A stretch of DNA of 47,032 nt from an uncultured Colwellia sp. (GCA_913058395.1 CAJXQI010000027.1:1-47032); one strand, 5' to 3'. Positions 35,351 to 45,027 are shown, counted from the stretch's first letter. The notes: generated by a model not told the origin, from the letters alone. A program made the numbers and translations.

Positions 35351-37186
35351 ATGAAAATAACAGTAATGACGCTATTGATAATTATAAGCGCTAAGTTTGC
35401 TCATGCACAGAATATTGATGTGCTAGAAATGCAGCTTAAATCTTTAACCAATCCCCAAAAGAAGCAAAAAATATTAGAAAATAATCTATCGTTTTTTGTA
35501 GAAAGTGGTGTTCCAAATCAAAATCACTTTCTTTTATTGTATGGCATAGCGCTACAAGAAAACCATCAAACAAATAAAGCTCTTGATGTTTTCAACCAAT
35601 CATTAGCAAGTCTTACACCATTAAAAGAAACGCACCGGGCATTATACATAAAAACACTTAATCAAAGATCCTACGCGAAATATTTACAAGCAAATGATCC
35701 TGCTAGTTATTGTCCTGACAGAAAAGCTGCTTTTGACGCATTAACCCCTGAGATCGCAGCTGATCTAAAAGTACTGACTTATAGCTATTATTCATATTGT
35801 TTTCGAAATGGGAAAAGTGACTTCTACTATTCAATAGAATTATTGGATAGGGCGCTGAAAATTGCTCTAGAGCATAATTTACCACCAAGAACATTAGCAA
35901 TGATTTATAACGCTGTTGGTATTATTTATTTAAAGAATCAAATGTTTAGTAAATCGTATGATTTCATCCTAAATGCATATATGCAATGGGAAAAAGTAAA
36001 GGACTATAAAGATATGCATATTATGCTGCATAATTTGATTGTCATCTCTATAGAAATGCTTAATTTTGAGCAAGCAAGAGAGCATGCAAAAGAAATGTTT
36101 CGATTAGCTGATGAGCAAAAAGCATTTATCGATTTTCTATTTTTCGCAAATTATAATCTTGGTATTATCGAACAAGCAGAAAGTAATATAGCTAAAAGTA
36201 ATCACTACTTTATTACTGCATTAAATGAAAAAAGCAATACTTCAAAGGGGTATTTCATTAAGCAAGCATTTGAGCAACTTATTATTAATTTCCTTCATAC
36301 TGATGATATAGATAGTGCAAATAAATATTTACTTAAACTCCAACTTTACCATCCAGAATATGAGAGTAATTCGCTTGCTATAAACGCTTTTATTGAGTTT
36401 AAGGGTGAAAGTTTTTTTGATGCGGTAAGGCTACTTTTACAAAACGTTGAGCAAGAAAAAAAAGATCGTCGTTTATTTGTTAAATATGCAACCGAGTCAG
36501 CAATTATCAATAACTCCAAAAGTATTGCTGAATTAGATAAGAAAGTACTAAGAAAGACCGTTAGGATACAAGAGTTGAAATTAGAGCAAGAAAAAAATGA
36601 TAAACAAAATATGCTACTCATTTTCTTTCTTGGTTTTTTGCTTTGTTTTGGCTTATCTGTTTTTTGCTATTATTTAATTCGAACACGAAAAACCCTGAAA
36701 ATTCATGCTAATACTGATTATTTAACAAGAGCCTACAATCGACGTTACTTATTTGAAAAAGGAGCTAGAGTAATTAACGATGCCCAATTGAATAATAAGC
36801 ATGTTGCAATTTTGTTACTTGATATTGATAATTTTAAAAATATTAATGATAGTAAAGGCCATTATGCAGGAGATATGGCAATAAAACATGTTGTTGAACA
36901 GTGTAAAAAATATCTCCCCAAGCATGCATTTATTGGTAGACTTGGTGGCGATGAATTCCTGATAATAATTCCCGAACAAACAATAGAGTTTACAATTAAA
37001 ACAGCAGAATATATCCGTCGATCGGTTGTAGAAAACACCTTGGAGTTGATTCATCCAATACCGCTTACGATAAGTATTGGAATCGTAAGTTGCTCAAAAA
37101 AGAGCAGCTTGGACGATGTAATTGCTGAAGCCGATGACTTGTTGTATCAAGCCAAGGAAGGGGGCAGAAATCTTGTGATTTATTAG
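35351..37186 (+). CDS. TPR-containing membrane diguanylate cyclase
   Basis: The 611-residue product has a signal peptide (cleavage after FAHA, residue 19), a periplasmic TPR domain (about 60-380), one span near 420-442 (LLIFFLGFLLCFGLSVFCYYLI region), and a cytoplasmic GGDEF domain starting DYLTRAYNRRYLFEKG. The active site GGDEF at 532-536 and the metal-site LDIDNFKNINDSKGHYAGD are intact, so it should make c-di-GMP. No RxxD I-site precedes GGDEF. It resembles the 25967 gene in layout, but that one has lost the motif. It sits alone with a hairpin after it. Confidence 0.88.
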   Translation: MKITVMTLLIIISAKFAHAQNIDVLEMQLKSLTNPQKKQKILENNLSFFVESGVPNQNHFLLLYGIALQENHQTNKALDVFNQSLASLTPLKETHRALYIKTLNQRSYAKYLQANDPASYCPDRKAAFDALTPEIAADLKVLTYSYYSYCFRNGKSDFYYSIELLDRALKIALEHNLPPRTLAMIYNAVGIIYLKNQMFSKSYDFILNAYMQWEKVKDYKDMHIMLHNLIVISIEMLNFEQAREHAKEMFRLADEQKAFIDFLFFANYNLGIIEQAESNIAKSNHYFITALNEKSNTSKGYFIKQAFEQLIINFLHTDDIDSANKYLLKLQLYHPEYESNSLAINAFIEFKGESFFDAVRLLLQNVEQEKKDRRLFVKYATESAIINNSKSIAELDKKVLRKTVRIQELKLEQEKNDKQNMLLIFFLGFLLCFGLSVFCYYLIRTRKTLKIHANTDYLTRAYNRRYLFEKGARVINDAQLNNKHVAILLLDIDNFKNINDSKGHYAGDMAIKHVVEQCKKYLPKHAFIGRLGGDEFLIIIPEQTIEFTIKTAEYIRRSVVENTLELIHPIPLTISIGIVSCSKKSSLDDVIAEADDLLYQAKEGGRNLVIY

Positions 37187-37281
37187 GCACTAGTAGTAGC
37201 TTTATAAATTATGCCTAGTTTAGGTGCCTTATAGTAGCCAATTCAGATATAAACTATTTATCATCTTTAAGTTTGTAAGCT

Positions 37282-37318
37282 AAAAGTAGTATTGACTATG
37301 TTTATCAGTACTACTTTT
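37282..37318. terminator. Bidirectional terminator between the TPR-GGDEF gene and ilvC
   Basis: AAAAGTAGTA (37282-37291) pairs with TACTACTTTT (37309-37318). The inner bases can pair further, leaving a loop near 37296-37303. A and T runs flank the stem on both sides, and the neighbouring genes are convergent. Confidence 0.75.
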
Positions 37319-37344
37319 AATCTTTGTAATAAGTAACTTAAATA

Positions 37345-38829
37345 TTAGCTATTGGCTTCAACAATACGTTTCATATCTGTCATGTAACCACGTAATTCTT
37401 TACCAACAACTTCTACTTGGTGGCTACGAATAGCTTCATTAACTTCAATTAAACGCACGTTATCAACACCAGTGTTAGCGGCAGAAAGCCCTTCACCTAA
37501 TTGCTCTAAGGTTAAGTTGCTAGCGTAGTCAGCTAATAATGGTACTGCTGCATGAGTAAATAAGTAGTTACCGTACTCAGCAGTATCAGAAATTACTACG
37601 TTCATTTCATAAAGCTTGTTACGAGCAATACAGTTGGCAATTAATGGTGTTTCATGCAGAGACTCATAATATGCAGACTCTTCAATAATACCTGCTGCAA
37701 CCATAGACTCAAACGCTAACTCTACACCGGCTTTGATCATGGCAACCACAAAAATGCCTTTGTCATAATATTCTTGTTCAGTAATTTCTGTATCGCAATC
37801 AGGGGCTAATTCAAATGTGGTTTCTGCTGTTTCTGCGCGCCATTTTAATAAATTGGCGTCGTCGTTTGCCCAATCTTCCATCATCGTTGATGAGAAGTGA
37901 CCTTCGATAATATCATCCATATGCTTTTCGAATAATGGACGTAGAATTATTTTTAATTCTTCAGACATGTCAAAAGCTTTAACTTTAGCTGGGTTTGAAA
38001 GGCGATCCATCATGTTGGTAATCCCACCATGCTTTAAACCTTCAGTGGTTGTTTCAATGCCGTACTGCAGTAATTTACGTGCGTACGCAGCATCCATACC
38101 TTGAGCAATTAATTGCTTATGCCCTAATACGGCAGCAGTTTGTAACATACCGCATAAAATGGTTTGCTCGCCCATTAAGTCTGACTTAACTTCGGCAATA
38201 AACGATGACTCAAGAACCCCTGCACGATCGCCACCAGTAGCAGAAGCGTATGCTTTAGCAATGGCTAAACCGTTACCTTGAGGATCATTTTCAGGATGTA
38301 CAGCAATTAATGTTGGCACACCAAAACCACGTTTGTATTCTTCACGTACTTCAGTTCCCGGACATTTAGGTGCAACCATTACCACGGTAATGTCTGGACG
38401 CACTTGCATGCCTTCTTCAACAATATTAAAACCGTGTGAATATGAAAGTGTTGCGCCTTGTTTCATTAACGGCATAACTGCGCTAACGGCAGATGTATGT
38501 TGTTTGTCAGGCGTTAAGTTAAGTACTAAATCAGCTTGTGGAATTAATTCTTGGTAACTACCAACGGTAAAACCATTCTCGCTCGCCCATTGATAAGACT
38601 GGCGCTTTTCTGCAATGGCAGCGTCACGTAAGGCATAAGAAATATTCAAGCCAGAATCACGCATATTCAAACCTTGGTTCAGGCCTTGAGCACCACAACC
38701 AACAATGACAATATTCCAATCTTTAATGAAATTACAACCGTCGCTGAATTCTTCACGTTGCATAAAGCGACATTTGCCTAATTGCGATAATTTTTCACGT
38801 AAACTTAAAGTATTGAAATAGTTAGCCAT
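37345..38829 (-). CDS. ilvC: Ketol-acid reductoisomerase IlvC (class II)
   Basis: IlvC rearranges and reduces acetolactate and acetohydroxybutyrate with NADPH. From ATG 38829, behind AGGAGAG, the product has 494 residues (E. coli 491) starting [21 protein letters not shown] longer start at 38859 is unlikely. The dinucleotide motif [19 protein letters not shown] and the double C-terminal knotted domain (about 205-485) mark the long class II form. It is divergent from ilvY, its usual activator, with the operators between. Confidence 0.97.
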   Translation of the reverse strand: MANYFNTLSLREKLSQLGKCRFMQREEFSDGCNFIKDWNIVIVGCGAQGLNQGLNMRDSGLNISYALRDAAIAEKRQSYQWASENGFTVGSYQELIPQADLVLNLTPDKQHTSAVSAVMPLMKQGATLSYSHGFNIVEEGMQVRPDITVVMVAPKCPGTEVREEYKRGFGVPTLIAVHPENDPQGNGLAIAKAYASATGGDRAGVLESSFIAEVKSDLMGEQTILCGMLQTAAVLGHKQLIAQGMDAAYARKLLQYGIETTTEGLKHGGITNMMDRLSNPAKVKAFDMSEELKIILRPLFEKHMDDIIEGHFSSTMMEDWANDDANLLKWRAETAETTFELAPDCDTEITEQEYYDKGIFVVAMIKAGVELAFESMVAAGIIEESAYYESLHETPLIANCIARNKLYEMNVVISDTAEYGNYLFTHAAVPLLADYASNLTLEQLGEGLSAANTGVDNVRLIEVNEAIRSHQVEVVGKELRGYMTDMKRIVEANS

Positions 38830-38945
38830 CTTGCTCTCCTGTACTTGGCTATCGACCAAGGAATGTAAATAAATTCATCAATTTTATGATGTGAGTAATA
38901 TCCTAACGCAGATTTATTGTTGCTTAAAATGATATATTTGCATTG

Positions 38946-38987
38946 CAGTGTTGCGAAAAACGCAATACTGTATTGGCAACTACTGCA
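38946..38987. promoter_or_regulatory. IlvY operator region in the ilvC-ilvY spacer
   Basis: CAGTGTTGCG (38946-38955) and CGCAATACTG (38961-38970) form a nearly perfect inverted repeat around AAAAA. A second, weaker TTGG-N7-GCAA site (38973-38987) has its centre 22 bases from the first, two helical turns, as in the tandem O1/O2 sites of E. coli ilvY-ilvC. In that system IlvY binds both, represses its own gene and activates ilvC when substrate is present. Confidence 0.7.
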
Positions 38988-39020
38988 AAATAAGCGTTGT
39001 TAGTCAATTTAAGGTCGAGT

Positions 39021-39896
39021 ATGGAATTTAAGTCATTACGCATGTTTGTTGATTTGGCAAAATCACTTCATTTTGGTAAAACTGCCGAATTGCATCATGT
39101 TAGCCCATCAACGCTAAGTCGTGCTATTCAACGCTTGGAGTTGGAACTTGGCAGCTCTTTGCTGCATCGAGATAACCGTACTGTGGTGCTTAGCGAAGCG
39201 GGCAAACAATTCCGTCAATTTGCTGAGCAGCAGCTTGAGCAGTGGCAAATGTTGCAATTGTCGTTAAATCAAAAGCAGGCTGAATTACAAGGTAAATTAC
39301 ATATTTACTGTTCTGTTACTGCGGCTTACAGCCATTTGCCACCGCTGCTTGAACGCTTTCGACAGCAGCACCCACTAGTAGAAATAATGCTTACCACCGG
39401 TGATGCTGCAGATGCCTTAGAGCAAGTCGAAAAACAAGCGGTTGATTTTGCCATTGCTGCCAAACCTGAGCAATTATCGCGAATTTTCACCTTTCACCAT
39501 TTGGCTGAAATTCCATTGTCGGTGATTGCACCGACCATGGTTTGCCAAGTTCAACAGCAAATTCAAAGTGATTTTATTTGGTCTGATGTACCGATTATTT
39601 TGCCTGAGCATGGCGCGGCACGTAAACGTTTTGAATATTGGTTTCGTAAAAAACAGCAAGGTAAAGCCAATATTTATGCAACAGTTTCTGGCCATGAAGC
39701 CCTTGTCAGTATGGTGGCTTTAGGCTGTGGTGTCGGTATTGTTCCGCGCGTTGTGGTAGAAAACAGCCCAGTGAAAGACCGCGTGCAGTATCTAGAAAAC
39801 GTGGGGGCAATTGAACCCTTTGATCTTGGTGTTTGTTGCTTGAATCAAAGTAAAGACCAACCTCTCATCAAAGCATTCTTCGATGCAATAAAATAA
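39021..39896 (+). CDS. ilvY: LysR-type activator IlvY
   Basis: IlvY controls ilvC in response to acetolactate and acetohydroxybutyrate. From ATG 39021 it has 291 residues (E. coli 297). The winged helix (about 1-60) contains HHVSPSTLSRAIQRLELELG, followed by HRDNRTVVLSEAG. The effector domain keeps IYCSVTAAYSHLPPLLERF and LTTGDAADALEQVE, and near the C terminus ATVSGHEALVSMVALGCGVGIVPRVVVENSP, stretches nearly the same as E. coli IlvY. A start at 38997 would add eight residues that the family lacks. Confidence 0.95.
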   Translation: MEFKSLRMFVDLAKSLHFGKTAELHHVSPSTLSRAIQRLELELGSSLLHRDNRTVVLSEAGKQFRQFAEQQLEQWQMLQLSLNQKQAELQGKLHIYCSVTAAYSHLPPLLERFRQQHPLVEIMLTTGDAADALEQVEKQAVDFAIAAKPEQLSRIFTFHHLAEIPLSVIAPTMVCQVQQQIQSDFIWSDVPIILPEHGAARKRFEYWFRKKQQGKANIYATVSGHEALVSMVALGCGVGIVPRVVVENSPVKDRVQYLENVGAIEPFDLGVCCLNQSKDQPLIKAFFDAIK

Positions 39897-39918
39897 CTAA
39901 CTAAAGCGTTATTGCATC
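39882..39918. terminator. Possible shared terminator hairpin at the convergent ends of ilvY and comM
   Basis: GATGCAATAA (39882-39891) pairs with TTATTGCATC (39909-39918) around a 17-base loop. The stem is made of the last codons of both genes (both proteins end with Asp-Ala-Ile plus one or two residues). A hairpin in the coding ends may terminate both strands, but there is no T run. Confidence 0.3.
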
Positions 39919-41424
39919 AGTTAAGTGGCGCAATATTCTGTCCATTGCACGGTAAGACAACGCTTCGGTTAGGTGTTTACGTTCAATGTTTTCTAACGCT
40001 TCCATGTCGGCTAGAGTGCGGGCAATTTTTAAAATTTTATGGTGTGCTCGAGTTGATAAATTCAACTTTTCAATAGCAAGCTCTAAAAACTCATTATCTT
40101 CAGCATCAAGTTGACAAACTATCCGTAACTCAGCACTGCTAAGCTGGGCGTTAGCTTTGTTTTGTCGCTGCATTTGTCGCTGATGGCATTGATAAACTCG
40201 TTGTTGGATGACATAGCTAGACTCACCTTTTTCAGTGCTATTAGCCCACATGCCTTTCGGTAATCGAGTGACTTCAATTTGTATATCGATACGGTCGAGA
40301 AAAGGGCCTGAAAGCCGATTCAAATAGCGAAGTACCTGTTCAGGCGTGCTACGTTTATCATTGTAAAAACCTGTTGGACTAGGATTCATCGCAGCAACCA
40401 ATTGAAATTGAGCCGGAAAAGTTTGCTTCACTAAGGCTCGTGAAATGGTGACTTCTCCAGATTCCATCGGTTCTCGTAAGACATCAAGCACTTTGCGCTC
40501 AAATTCAGGTAGCTCATCAAGAAACAATACCCCGTTATGTGCGAGCGAAATTTCACCGGGTTGCGGATGACTACCACCACCAACCAAAGCGGCAGATGAC
40601 GCTGTGTGGTGCGGCGCTCGAAATGGCCGTGTTAGCCAAGAATCAGGATTAACACTTTTGTGGCAGATAGATTGAATGGCCGCGCTATCAAGGGCTTCTT
40701 GTTCAGTCATTGGCGGTAAAATTCCCGGTAAGCGACTGGCTAGCATTGTTTTTCCTGTACCTGGAGGACCAATGAACAGCAAATTGTGACCACCGCTTGC
40801 GGCAATTTCCAATGCGCGTTTCGCCAAGGGCTGACCGACAACATCGGCGATATCATCCTGGCAATTTATCGTTGGGTTGTGGCTCAATGTTGTTTCAACA
40901 AAAGGTAGGGTCTGCTGCTTGAGAAAGTGTGGAAATAGTTGAGTCAAATGCGACAAGCTCAGTATTTTTGTTTGTTTCACCCAGCTTGCTTGCTCGGCAT
41001 TTTCACTGGGGATCACAAGCGTTCGGTCACTTTGTTTACACGCCATTGCCATTGGAATTTCACCTATGATTGGTCTTAATTCACCTGATAATGCGAGTTC
41101 GCCAGCAAATTCGTATTGTTTCAAGTCGGTATCGGGCAGTTGTGATGCTGCGGCTAAAATACCAATAGCAATGGGAAGATCAAAGCGTCCGCCTTCCTTG
41201 GGTAAGTCAGCTGGCGCTAAATTAACCGTGATGCGCTTGGCGGGAAATTCATAGCCACAGTTGATGATGGCGCTACGTACTCGATCTTTTGCTTCTCGTA
41301 CCGATGTTTCTGGTAAACCAACGATGTTGAATGCCGGTAAGCCGTTTGCTAAGTGCACTTCGACAGTGACTAACGGTGATTCGAGTCCTATTCGGGCTCG
41401 ACTATAAACACAAGCTAAGGCCAT
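39901..41424 (-). CDS. comM: ComM/YifB family AAA+ ATPase
   Basis: ComM is a hexameric helicase that promotes branch migration in natural transformation; YifB is the E. coli form. From ATG 41424 it has 507 residues (E. coli 506). The N-terminal Lon-protease-like fold includes TVEVHLANGLPAFNIVGLPE and NLAPADLPKEGGRFDLPIAI. The ATPase has Walker A GPPGTGKTMLASRLPGILPPM, Walker B NGVLFLDELPEF and a C-terminal Mg-chelatase-like part. An upstream TTG start at 41448 is less likely. It lies between ilvY and the ilv leader, as in E. coli, and is transcribed the other way. Confidence 0.93.
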   Translation of the reverse strand: MALACVYSRARIGLESPLVTVEVHLANGLPAFNIVGLPETSVREAKDRVRSAIINCGYEFPAKRITVNLAPADLPKEGGRFDLPIAIGILAAASQLPDTDLKQYEFAGELALSGELRPIIGEIPMAMACKQSDRTLVIPSENAEQASWVKQTKILSLSHLTQLFPHFLKQQTLPFVETTLSHNPTINCQDDIADVVGQPLAKRALEIAASGGHNLLFIGPPGTGKTMLASRLPGILPPMTEQEALDSAAIQSICHKSVNPDSWLTRPFRAPHHTASSAALVGGGSHPQPGEISLAHNGVLFLDELPEFERKVLDVLREPMESGEVTISRALVKQTFPAQFQLVAAMNPSPTGFYNDKRSTPEQVLRYLNRLSGPFLDRIDIQIEVTRLPKGMWANSTEKGESSYVIQQRVYQCHQRQMQRQNKANAQLSSAELRIVCQLDAEDNEFLELAIEKLNLSTRAHHKILKIARTLADMEALENIERKHLTEALSYRAMDRILRHLTDAITL

Positions 41425-41664
41425 AAAAATCCATTTTAAGTGTGCCAAGTTATCAGGGAATTGTAGTCAAAGAATGGTGTTTGTGCGAAAAACAAGTTAT
41501 TTAATATTTGGTAAAACGGAAGTGGTTATAACTAATAAAATAAAGCGACTAAAAAAAACTATAATAAAAATGCTTGCGTTAAGGATTAGAGCTATGGTAC
41601 TAATTTAAATAGGCTGAAAACAGCAAATCTATTTTTAATAAATTTACATAAAAAGTATATAAAA

Positions 41665-41745
41665 ATGCAAAACTATAGCTCAGTGATTATTAACATTCTC
41701 GTCGTGGTGATTATTAAATCGTCGCGGGGTTGTTTGTTGAGCTAA
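41665..41745 (+). CDS. ilvL: Branched-chain leader peptide IlvL
   Basis: A 26-codon frame begins at ATG 41665 and ends at TAA 41743-41745. The peptide starts MQNYSSVIINILVVVIIK and has five isoleucines, four valines and three leucines, the expected composition of the attenuator peptide of an ilvGMEDA operon. The middle codons SVIINILVVVII are the control codons: shortage of charged Ile-, Val- or Leu-tRNA would stall the ribosome there. It lies before the attenuator stem. No strong SD is visible (run of A before the ATG). Sequence context identifies it; homology to E. coli IlvL is functional rather than exact. Confidence 0.85.
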   Translation: MQNYSSVIINILVVVIIKSSRGCLLS

Positions 41746-41809
41746 AGAAAAACTTTTAAAATAACAAACCCCTCGCTCTGAAAAGACCGGGGGGTTTGTC
41801 GTTTCAGAG
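41726..41809 (+). promoter_or_regulatory. ilv attenuator: terminator and competing pairings
   Basis: ACAAACCCCTCG (41764-41775) and CGGGGGGTTTGT (41788-41799) form a stem followed by the T-rich TTTGTCGTTT region, the likely terminator. GGGG...GTTTGTT at 41726-41738 can pair with AACAAACCCC (41763-41772), the likely antiterminator. A further repeat CTCTGAAA (41776-41783)/TTTCAGAG (41802-41809) spans the terminator and excludes it. Ribosome stalling in ilvL would choose between these. The poly-U is weak, so efficiency is uncertain. The -10-like TATAAT at 41560-41565 may mark the promoter; the -35 is not clear. 41449-41640 shows no other gene I can support. Confidence 0.7.
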
Positions 41810-41942
41810 ATAAATAAATTGCGTAAAGCGCTTTGGCATCATTTACTTTGGCAAGAAAGCTGACAAATTATAATCTTTTGCAGCTGTTTTCTAAAAATGA
41901 ATGGTTTTTGAATAAAAAAGTAATTGGAAAGTTGAAACAAAC

Positions 41943-43607
41943 ATGGCGACAGAAAAAAAATTAACCGGCGGAAGCTTACTATTTAATGTCTTGGAACAGC
42001 ATGGCGTTGAGCATGTTTTTGGTTACCCAGGCGGCGCCATTATGCCAATTTATGACGCTTTGTATGATAGTAACGTTGAGCATTTTTTGTGTCGACATGA
42101 ACAAGGGGCAGCTTTTTCTGCTGTTGGTTATGCTAGAGCCTCTGGCAAGGTGGGCGTTTGTTTTGCCACCTCAGGCCCCGGAGCAACCAATTTAATTACT
42201 GGCTTGGCTGATGCACTTGCGGACTCAATTCCTGTTGTTGCGATAACCGGGCAAGTAGCGACCTCAGCGATGGGCTCTGATGCTTTCCAAGAAATAGATA
42301 TTTTCGGTTTGTCGTTGGCATGTACTAAACATTCTTTCCAAGTGACTGACATTAACGATTTAGCGAAAGTATTGCACCAAGCTTTTGCTATTGCACTAGA
42401 AGGCCGACAAGGACCGGTATTAGTTGATATTCCAAAGGATGTTCAACTAGCAGAAGTTAACGGTTGCTTAGATGAATTAGTGAGTTTGAAAAATAAAGTT
42501 AAATTGCCACCTGCTAATGTTGGAAGTGCGATTGCATTATTGAATCAAGCGAAACAACCAGTGTTATACGTTGGTGGTGGTGTTGGTATGGCCAATGCTG
42601 TTGATGAATTAAGAGAGTTCGCCAGCATAACGGGTGTGCCGAGCGTTTCAACGTTGAAAGGTTTAGGTGCTATTGACCCGGAAGATGAAAACTATTTAGG
42701 CATGTTAGGCATGCATGGTACTAAAGCGGCAAATTTGGCGGTTCAACAGTGTGATTTATTGATTGCAGTCGGCGCACGTTTTGATGACCGAGTTACTGGC
42801 AAGTTAAATGAATTTGCACCGAATGCGAAAGTGATTCATTTTGATATCGATACTGCTGAAATTAATAAACGTAGAGTAGCTGATGCAGCGATACTAGGTG
42901 ATTTAAAAGTGAATTTACCTGCCTTAGCTATCCCGTTATCAATTGCTACTTGGCAAGGTAAATGTCAGCAAATGAAAGTTGATTTTGCCTGGGATTACAA
43001 CCACCCTGGAGAGTCAATTTTTGCTCCTGCCGTGTTGAAAGAAGTTAGCGATAAAATGCCGAAAAACACCTGTGTAACCACGGATGTTGGTCAACACCAA
43101 ATGTGGGCTGCACAGCATATGTTATTTGATGACCCAAGTAACTTTTTAACCAGTGGCGGTATGGGAACTATGGGCTTTGGCGTACCTGCGGCGGTTGGTG
43201 CTCAAGTTAGTCGACCAACCGATTGTATAGTTGCCGTGTCGGGTGATGGTTCATTTATGATGAATGTTCAAGAGCTTTCTACCATTAAACGTTTTCAGTT
43301 GCCGGTTAAAATTGTTCTTATTGATAATGCTAAATTAGGCATGGTGCGACAGTGGCAAGATTTATTCTTTAATGGCCGATTAAGTGAAACTGATTTAGCC
43401 GATAACCCTGATTTTGTTATGCTAGCGAATGCATTTGATATTAAAGCAAAGTTGATCTCAAAAAAATCGGAAGTGAGCGATGCCATTGAAGATATGATGA
43501 ACCATGATGGCCCGTATTTGTTGCAAGTAAAAATAAATGCCCAAGATAATGTTTGGCCGCTAGTACCGCCAAATACTGCTAATGATAAAATGATGGAGAG
43601 TACGTAA
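41943..43607 (+). CDS. ilvG: Acetolactate synthase II large subunit IlvG
   Basis: IlvG condenses two pyruvate, or pyruvate and 2-oxobutyrate, with ThDP. The 554-residue product (E. coli about 548) is intact. It has the [15 protein letters not shown] start, the ThDP glutamate region [21 protein letters not shown], the FAD-binding middle domain, and the ThDP motif [17 protein letters not shown]...[10 protein letters not shown]. The stop is directly followed by the ilvM ATG (TAA ATG), so ilvG-ilvM are coupled. Regulation is by the leader before it. Confidence 0.96.
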   Translation: MATEKKLTGGSLLFNVLEQHGVEHVFGYPGGAIMPIYDALYDSNVEHFLCRHEQGAAFSAVGYARASGKVGVCFATSGPGATNLITGLADALADSIPVVAITGQVATSAMGSDAFQEIDIFGLSLACTKHSFQVTDINDLAKVLHQAFAIALEGRQGPVLVDIPKDVQLAEVNGCLDELVSLKNKVKLPPANVGSAIALLNQAKQPVLYVGGGVGMANAVDELREFASITGVPSVSTLKGLGAIDPEDENYLGMLGMHGTKAANLAVQQCDLLIAVGARFDDRVTGKLNEFAPNAKVIHFDIDTAEINKRRVADAAILGDLKVNLPALAIPLSIATWQGKCQQMKVDFAWDYNHPGESIFAPAVLKEVSDKMPKNTCVTTDVGQHQMWAAQHMLFDDPSNFLTSGGMGTMGFGVPAAVGAQVSRPTDCIVAVSGDGSFMMNVQELSTIKRFQLPVKIVLIDNAKLGMVRQWQDLFFNGRLSETDLADNPDFVMLANAFDIKAKLISKKSEVSDAIEDMMNHDGPYLLQVKINAQDNVWPLVPPNTANDKMMEST

Positions 43608-43865
43608 ATGAACAATTACCAATTGATGATCAAAGCTGATGACAAGCAAGTGGTACTTGAGCGTATTCTACAAGTGGCTCGCTATCGTGGTTTTTTAATT
43701 TCCGGTATTCATGCACAAGTTAATACTGGTACCAATATTGGTACCATTGAATTATTGGTCAGAAGTGAACGGCCAATCGAACTTTTAGTGGATCAAATAA
43801 ATAAACTAATCGACATCAAAGAAGTCAAGGTAGACAATAGTGCACCGCAGCAATGTATAGCATAA
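43608..43865 (+). CDS. ilvM: Acetolactate synthase II small subunit IlvM
   Basis: IlvM is the ACT-domain small subunit of acetolactate synthase II. The 85-residue product (E. coli 87) begins NNYQLMIKADDKQVVLERILQVARYRGFLISGIHAQVN, a single ACT fold, and ends in a short tail. Its ATG abuts the ilvG stop. In E. coli isozyme II is insensitive to valine feedback; this is assumed here by homology. Confidence 0.93.
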   Translation: MNNYQLMIKADDKQVVLERILQVARYRGFLISGIHAQVNTGTNIGTIELLVRSERPIELLVDQINKLIDIKEVKVDNSAPQQCIA

Positions 43866-43967
43866 TGCTGGGTTAAAATTTACCGCAACAAGCAATAAAA
43901 ACTAAATCAGAAAATGCTGGTTAACCAGCATAGTTTGATTGAGATAAAACAAAATTTAGGAATAGAA

Positions 43968-44894
43968 ATGGCTAAAGTTAATGCAGAACTAATTTGGTTT
44001 AATGGTGAACTCATGCCGTGGCAGAACGCTACAGTACATGTAATGAGCCATGCACTACATTATGGTTCGTCAGTTTTTGAAGGTATTCGTGCTTACAATA
44101 CGCATAAAGGTACATGTATTTTCCGTTTAGAAGAGCACATTAAGCGCTTATTTGATTCGGCGAAAATCTACCGTATGAACATTCCTTTTACAGAAGAAGA
44201 AGTGATTCAAGCGTGTAAAGATGCCGTAGTTAAAAACAATTTAAAGTCAGCTTATTTACGTCCGTTAGCATTTTTAGGCGATATTGGTATGGGCCTTCGC
44301 CCACCAATCGACGCTGTAGCTGACGTGATGATTGCCGCATTTAGCTGGGAAGCCTATTTAGGTGCTGATGCTATTGAAAATGGTGTTGAAGTTGGTGTAT
44401 CAAGCTGGAATCGTTTAGCGCCAAACACTATGCCTACAGCAGCTAAAGCTGGCGGTAACTACTTGTCTTCACAGTTGATTTCTACTGAAGCGGCTCGTCA
44501 CGGTTATGCTGAAGGTGTTGCCCTAGACGTGAATAACATGGTCAGCGAAGGCGCAGGTCAGAATTTATTCTTGATCCGTAAAGGGGTTATTTATACGCCA
44601 CCTGGAACGGCGTCAATTTTACAAGGCCTAACACGTGACACGGTATTCTTCCTTGCGAAGCAGCTAGGTTATGAAGTACGTGAAGAGTCAATTTCTCGTG
44701 AGTCTTTATACCTAGCTGATGAATTCTTCATGTGTGGTACCGCGACTGAAGTAGTGCCTGTGAAATCAGTAGATGGTATGGCAGTAGGTAATGGTTCTCG
44801 TGGGCCAATTACTAAAGCGCTTCAAGAAGCCTTTTTTGGTATTTTTGACGGCACTACTGAAGTACCAGAAGGTTGGTTAGACAACGTAGAATAA
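43968..44894 (+). CDS. ilvE: Branched-chain-amino-acid aminotransferase IlvE
   Basis: IlvE transaminates the 2-oxo acids to valine, leucine and isoleucine with PLP (fold type IV). From ATG 43968, behind AGGAATAG, it has 308 residues (E. coli 309). The motifs are MSHALHYGSSVFEGIRAY, the PLP lysine in TAAKAGGNYLSSQL, NMVSEGAGQNLFLIR and FMCGTATEVVPV. A frame opening at 43914 would add 18 residues not found in the family. It follows ilvM by 102 bases. Confidence 0.96.
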   Translation: MAKVNAELIWFNGELMPWQNATVHVMSHALHYGSSVFEGIRAYNTHKGTCIFRLEEHIKRLFDSAKIYRMNIPFTEEEVIQACKDAVVKNNLKSAYLRPLAFLGDIGMGLRPPIDAVADVMIAAFSWEAYLGADAIENGVEVGVSSWNRLAPNTMPTAAKAGGNYLSSQLISTEAARHGYAEGVALDVNNMVSEGAGQNLFLIRKGVIYTPPGTASILQGLTRDTVFFLAKQLGYEVREESISRESLYLADEFFMCGTATEVVPVKSVDGMAVGNGSRGPITKALQEAFFGIFDGTTEVPEGWLDNVE

Positions 44895-44925
44895 CGTTCG
44901 ATTAAATTCAGTGCTCGCTGATTTA

Positions 44926-45027
44926 TAGCCTAGCTACGTGTTCTGCGTAGCGGGCTAATTTAACCTCTCGAACTTGCTCATTTAGCTTATTTGCATAAAT
45001 GAGTCTGCAACTGCGGCACCAACCGCA
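44926..45027 (+). other. Three consecutive hairpins in the ilvE-ilvD spacer
   Basis: The 243-base gap between ilvE and ilvD has three inverted repeats: TAGCC-ta-GCTACG/CGTAGC-g-GGCTA (44926-44957), CTCATTTA/TAAATGAG (44977-45003) and TGCGG/CCGCA (45012-45027). None ends in a long T run. They could be mRNA-processing or stability elements, a weak internal terminator, or mark an internal promoter region for ilvD. No coding frame was found. Confidence 0.45.

Noticed and set aside
38830-38859. Upstream ilvC start
   Set aside because: The ATG 38829 has an AGGAGAG SD and gives the standard MANYFNTL start.
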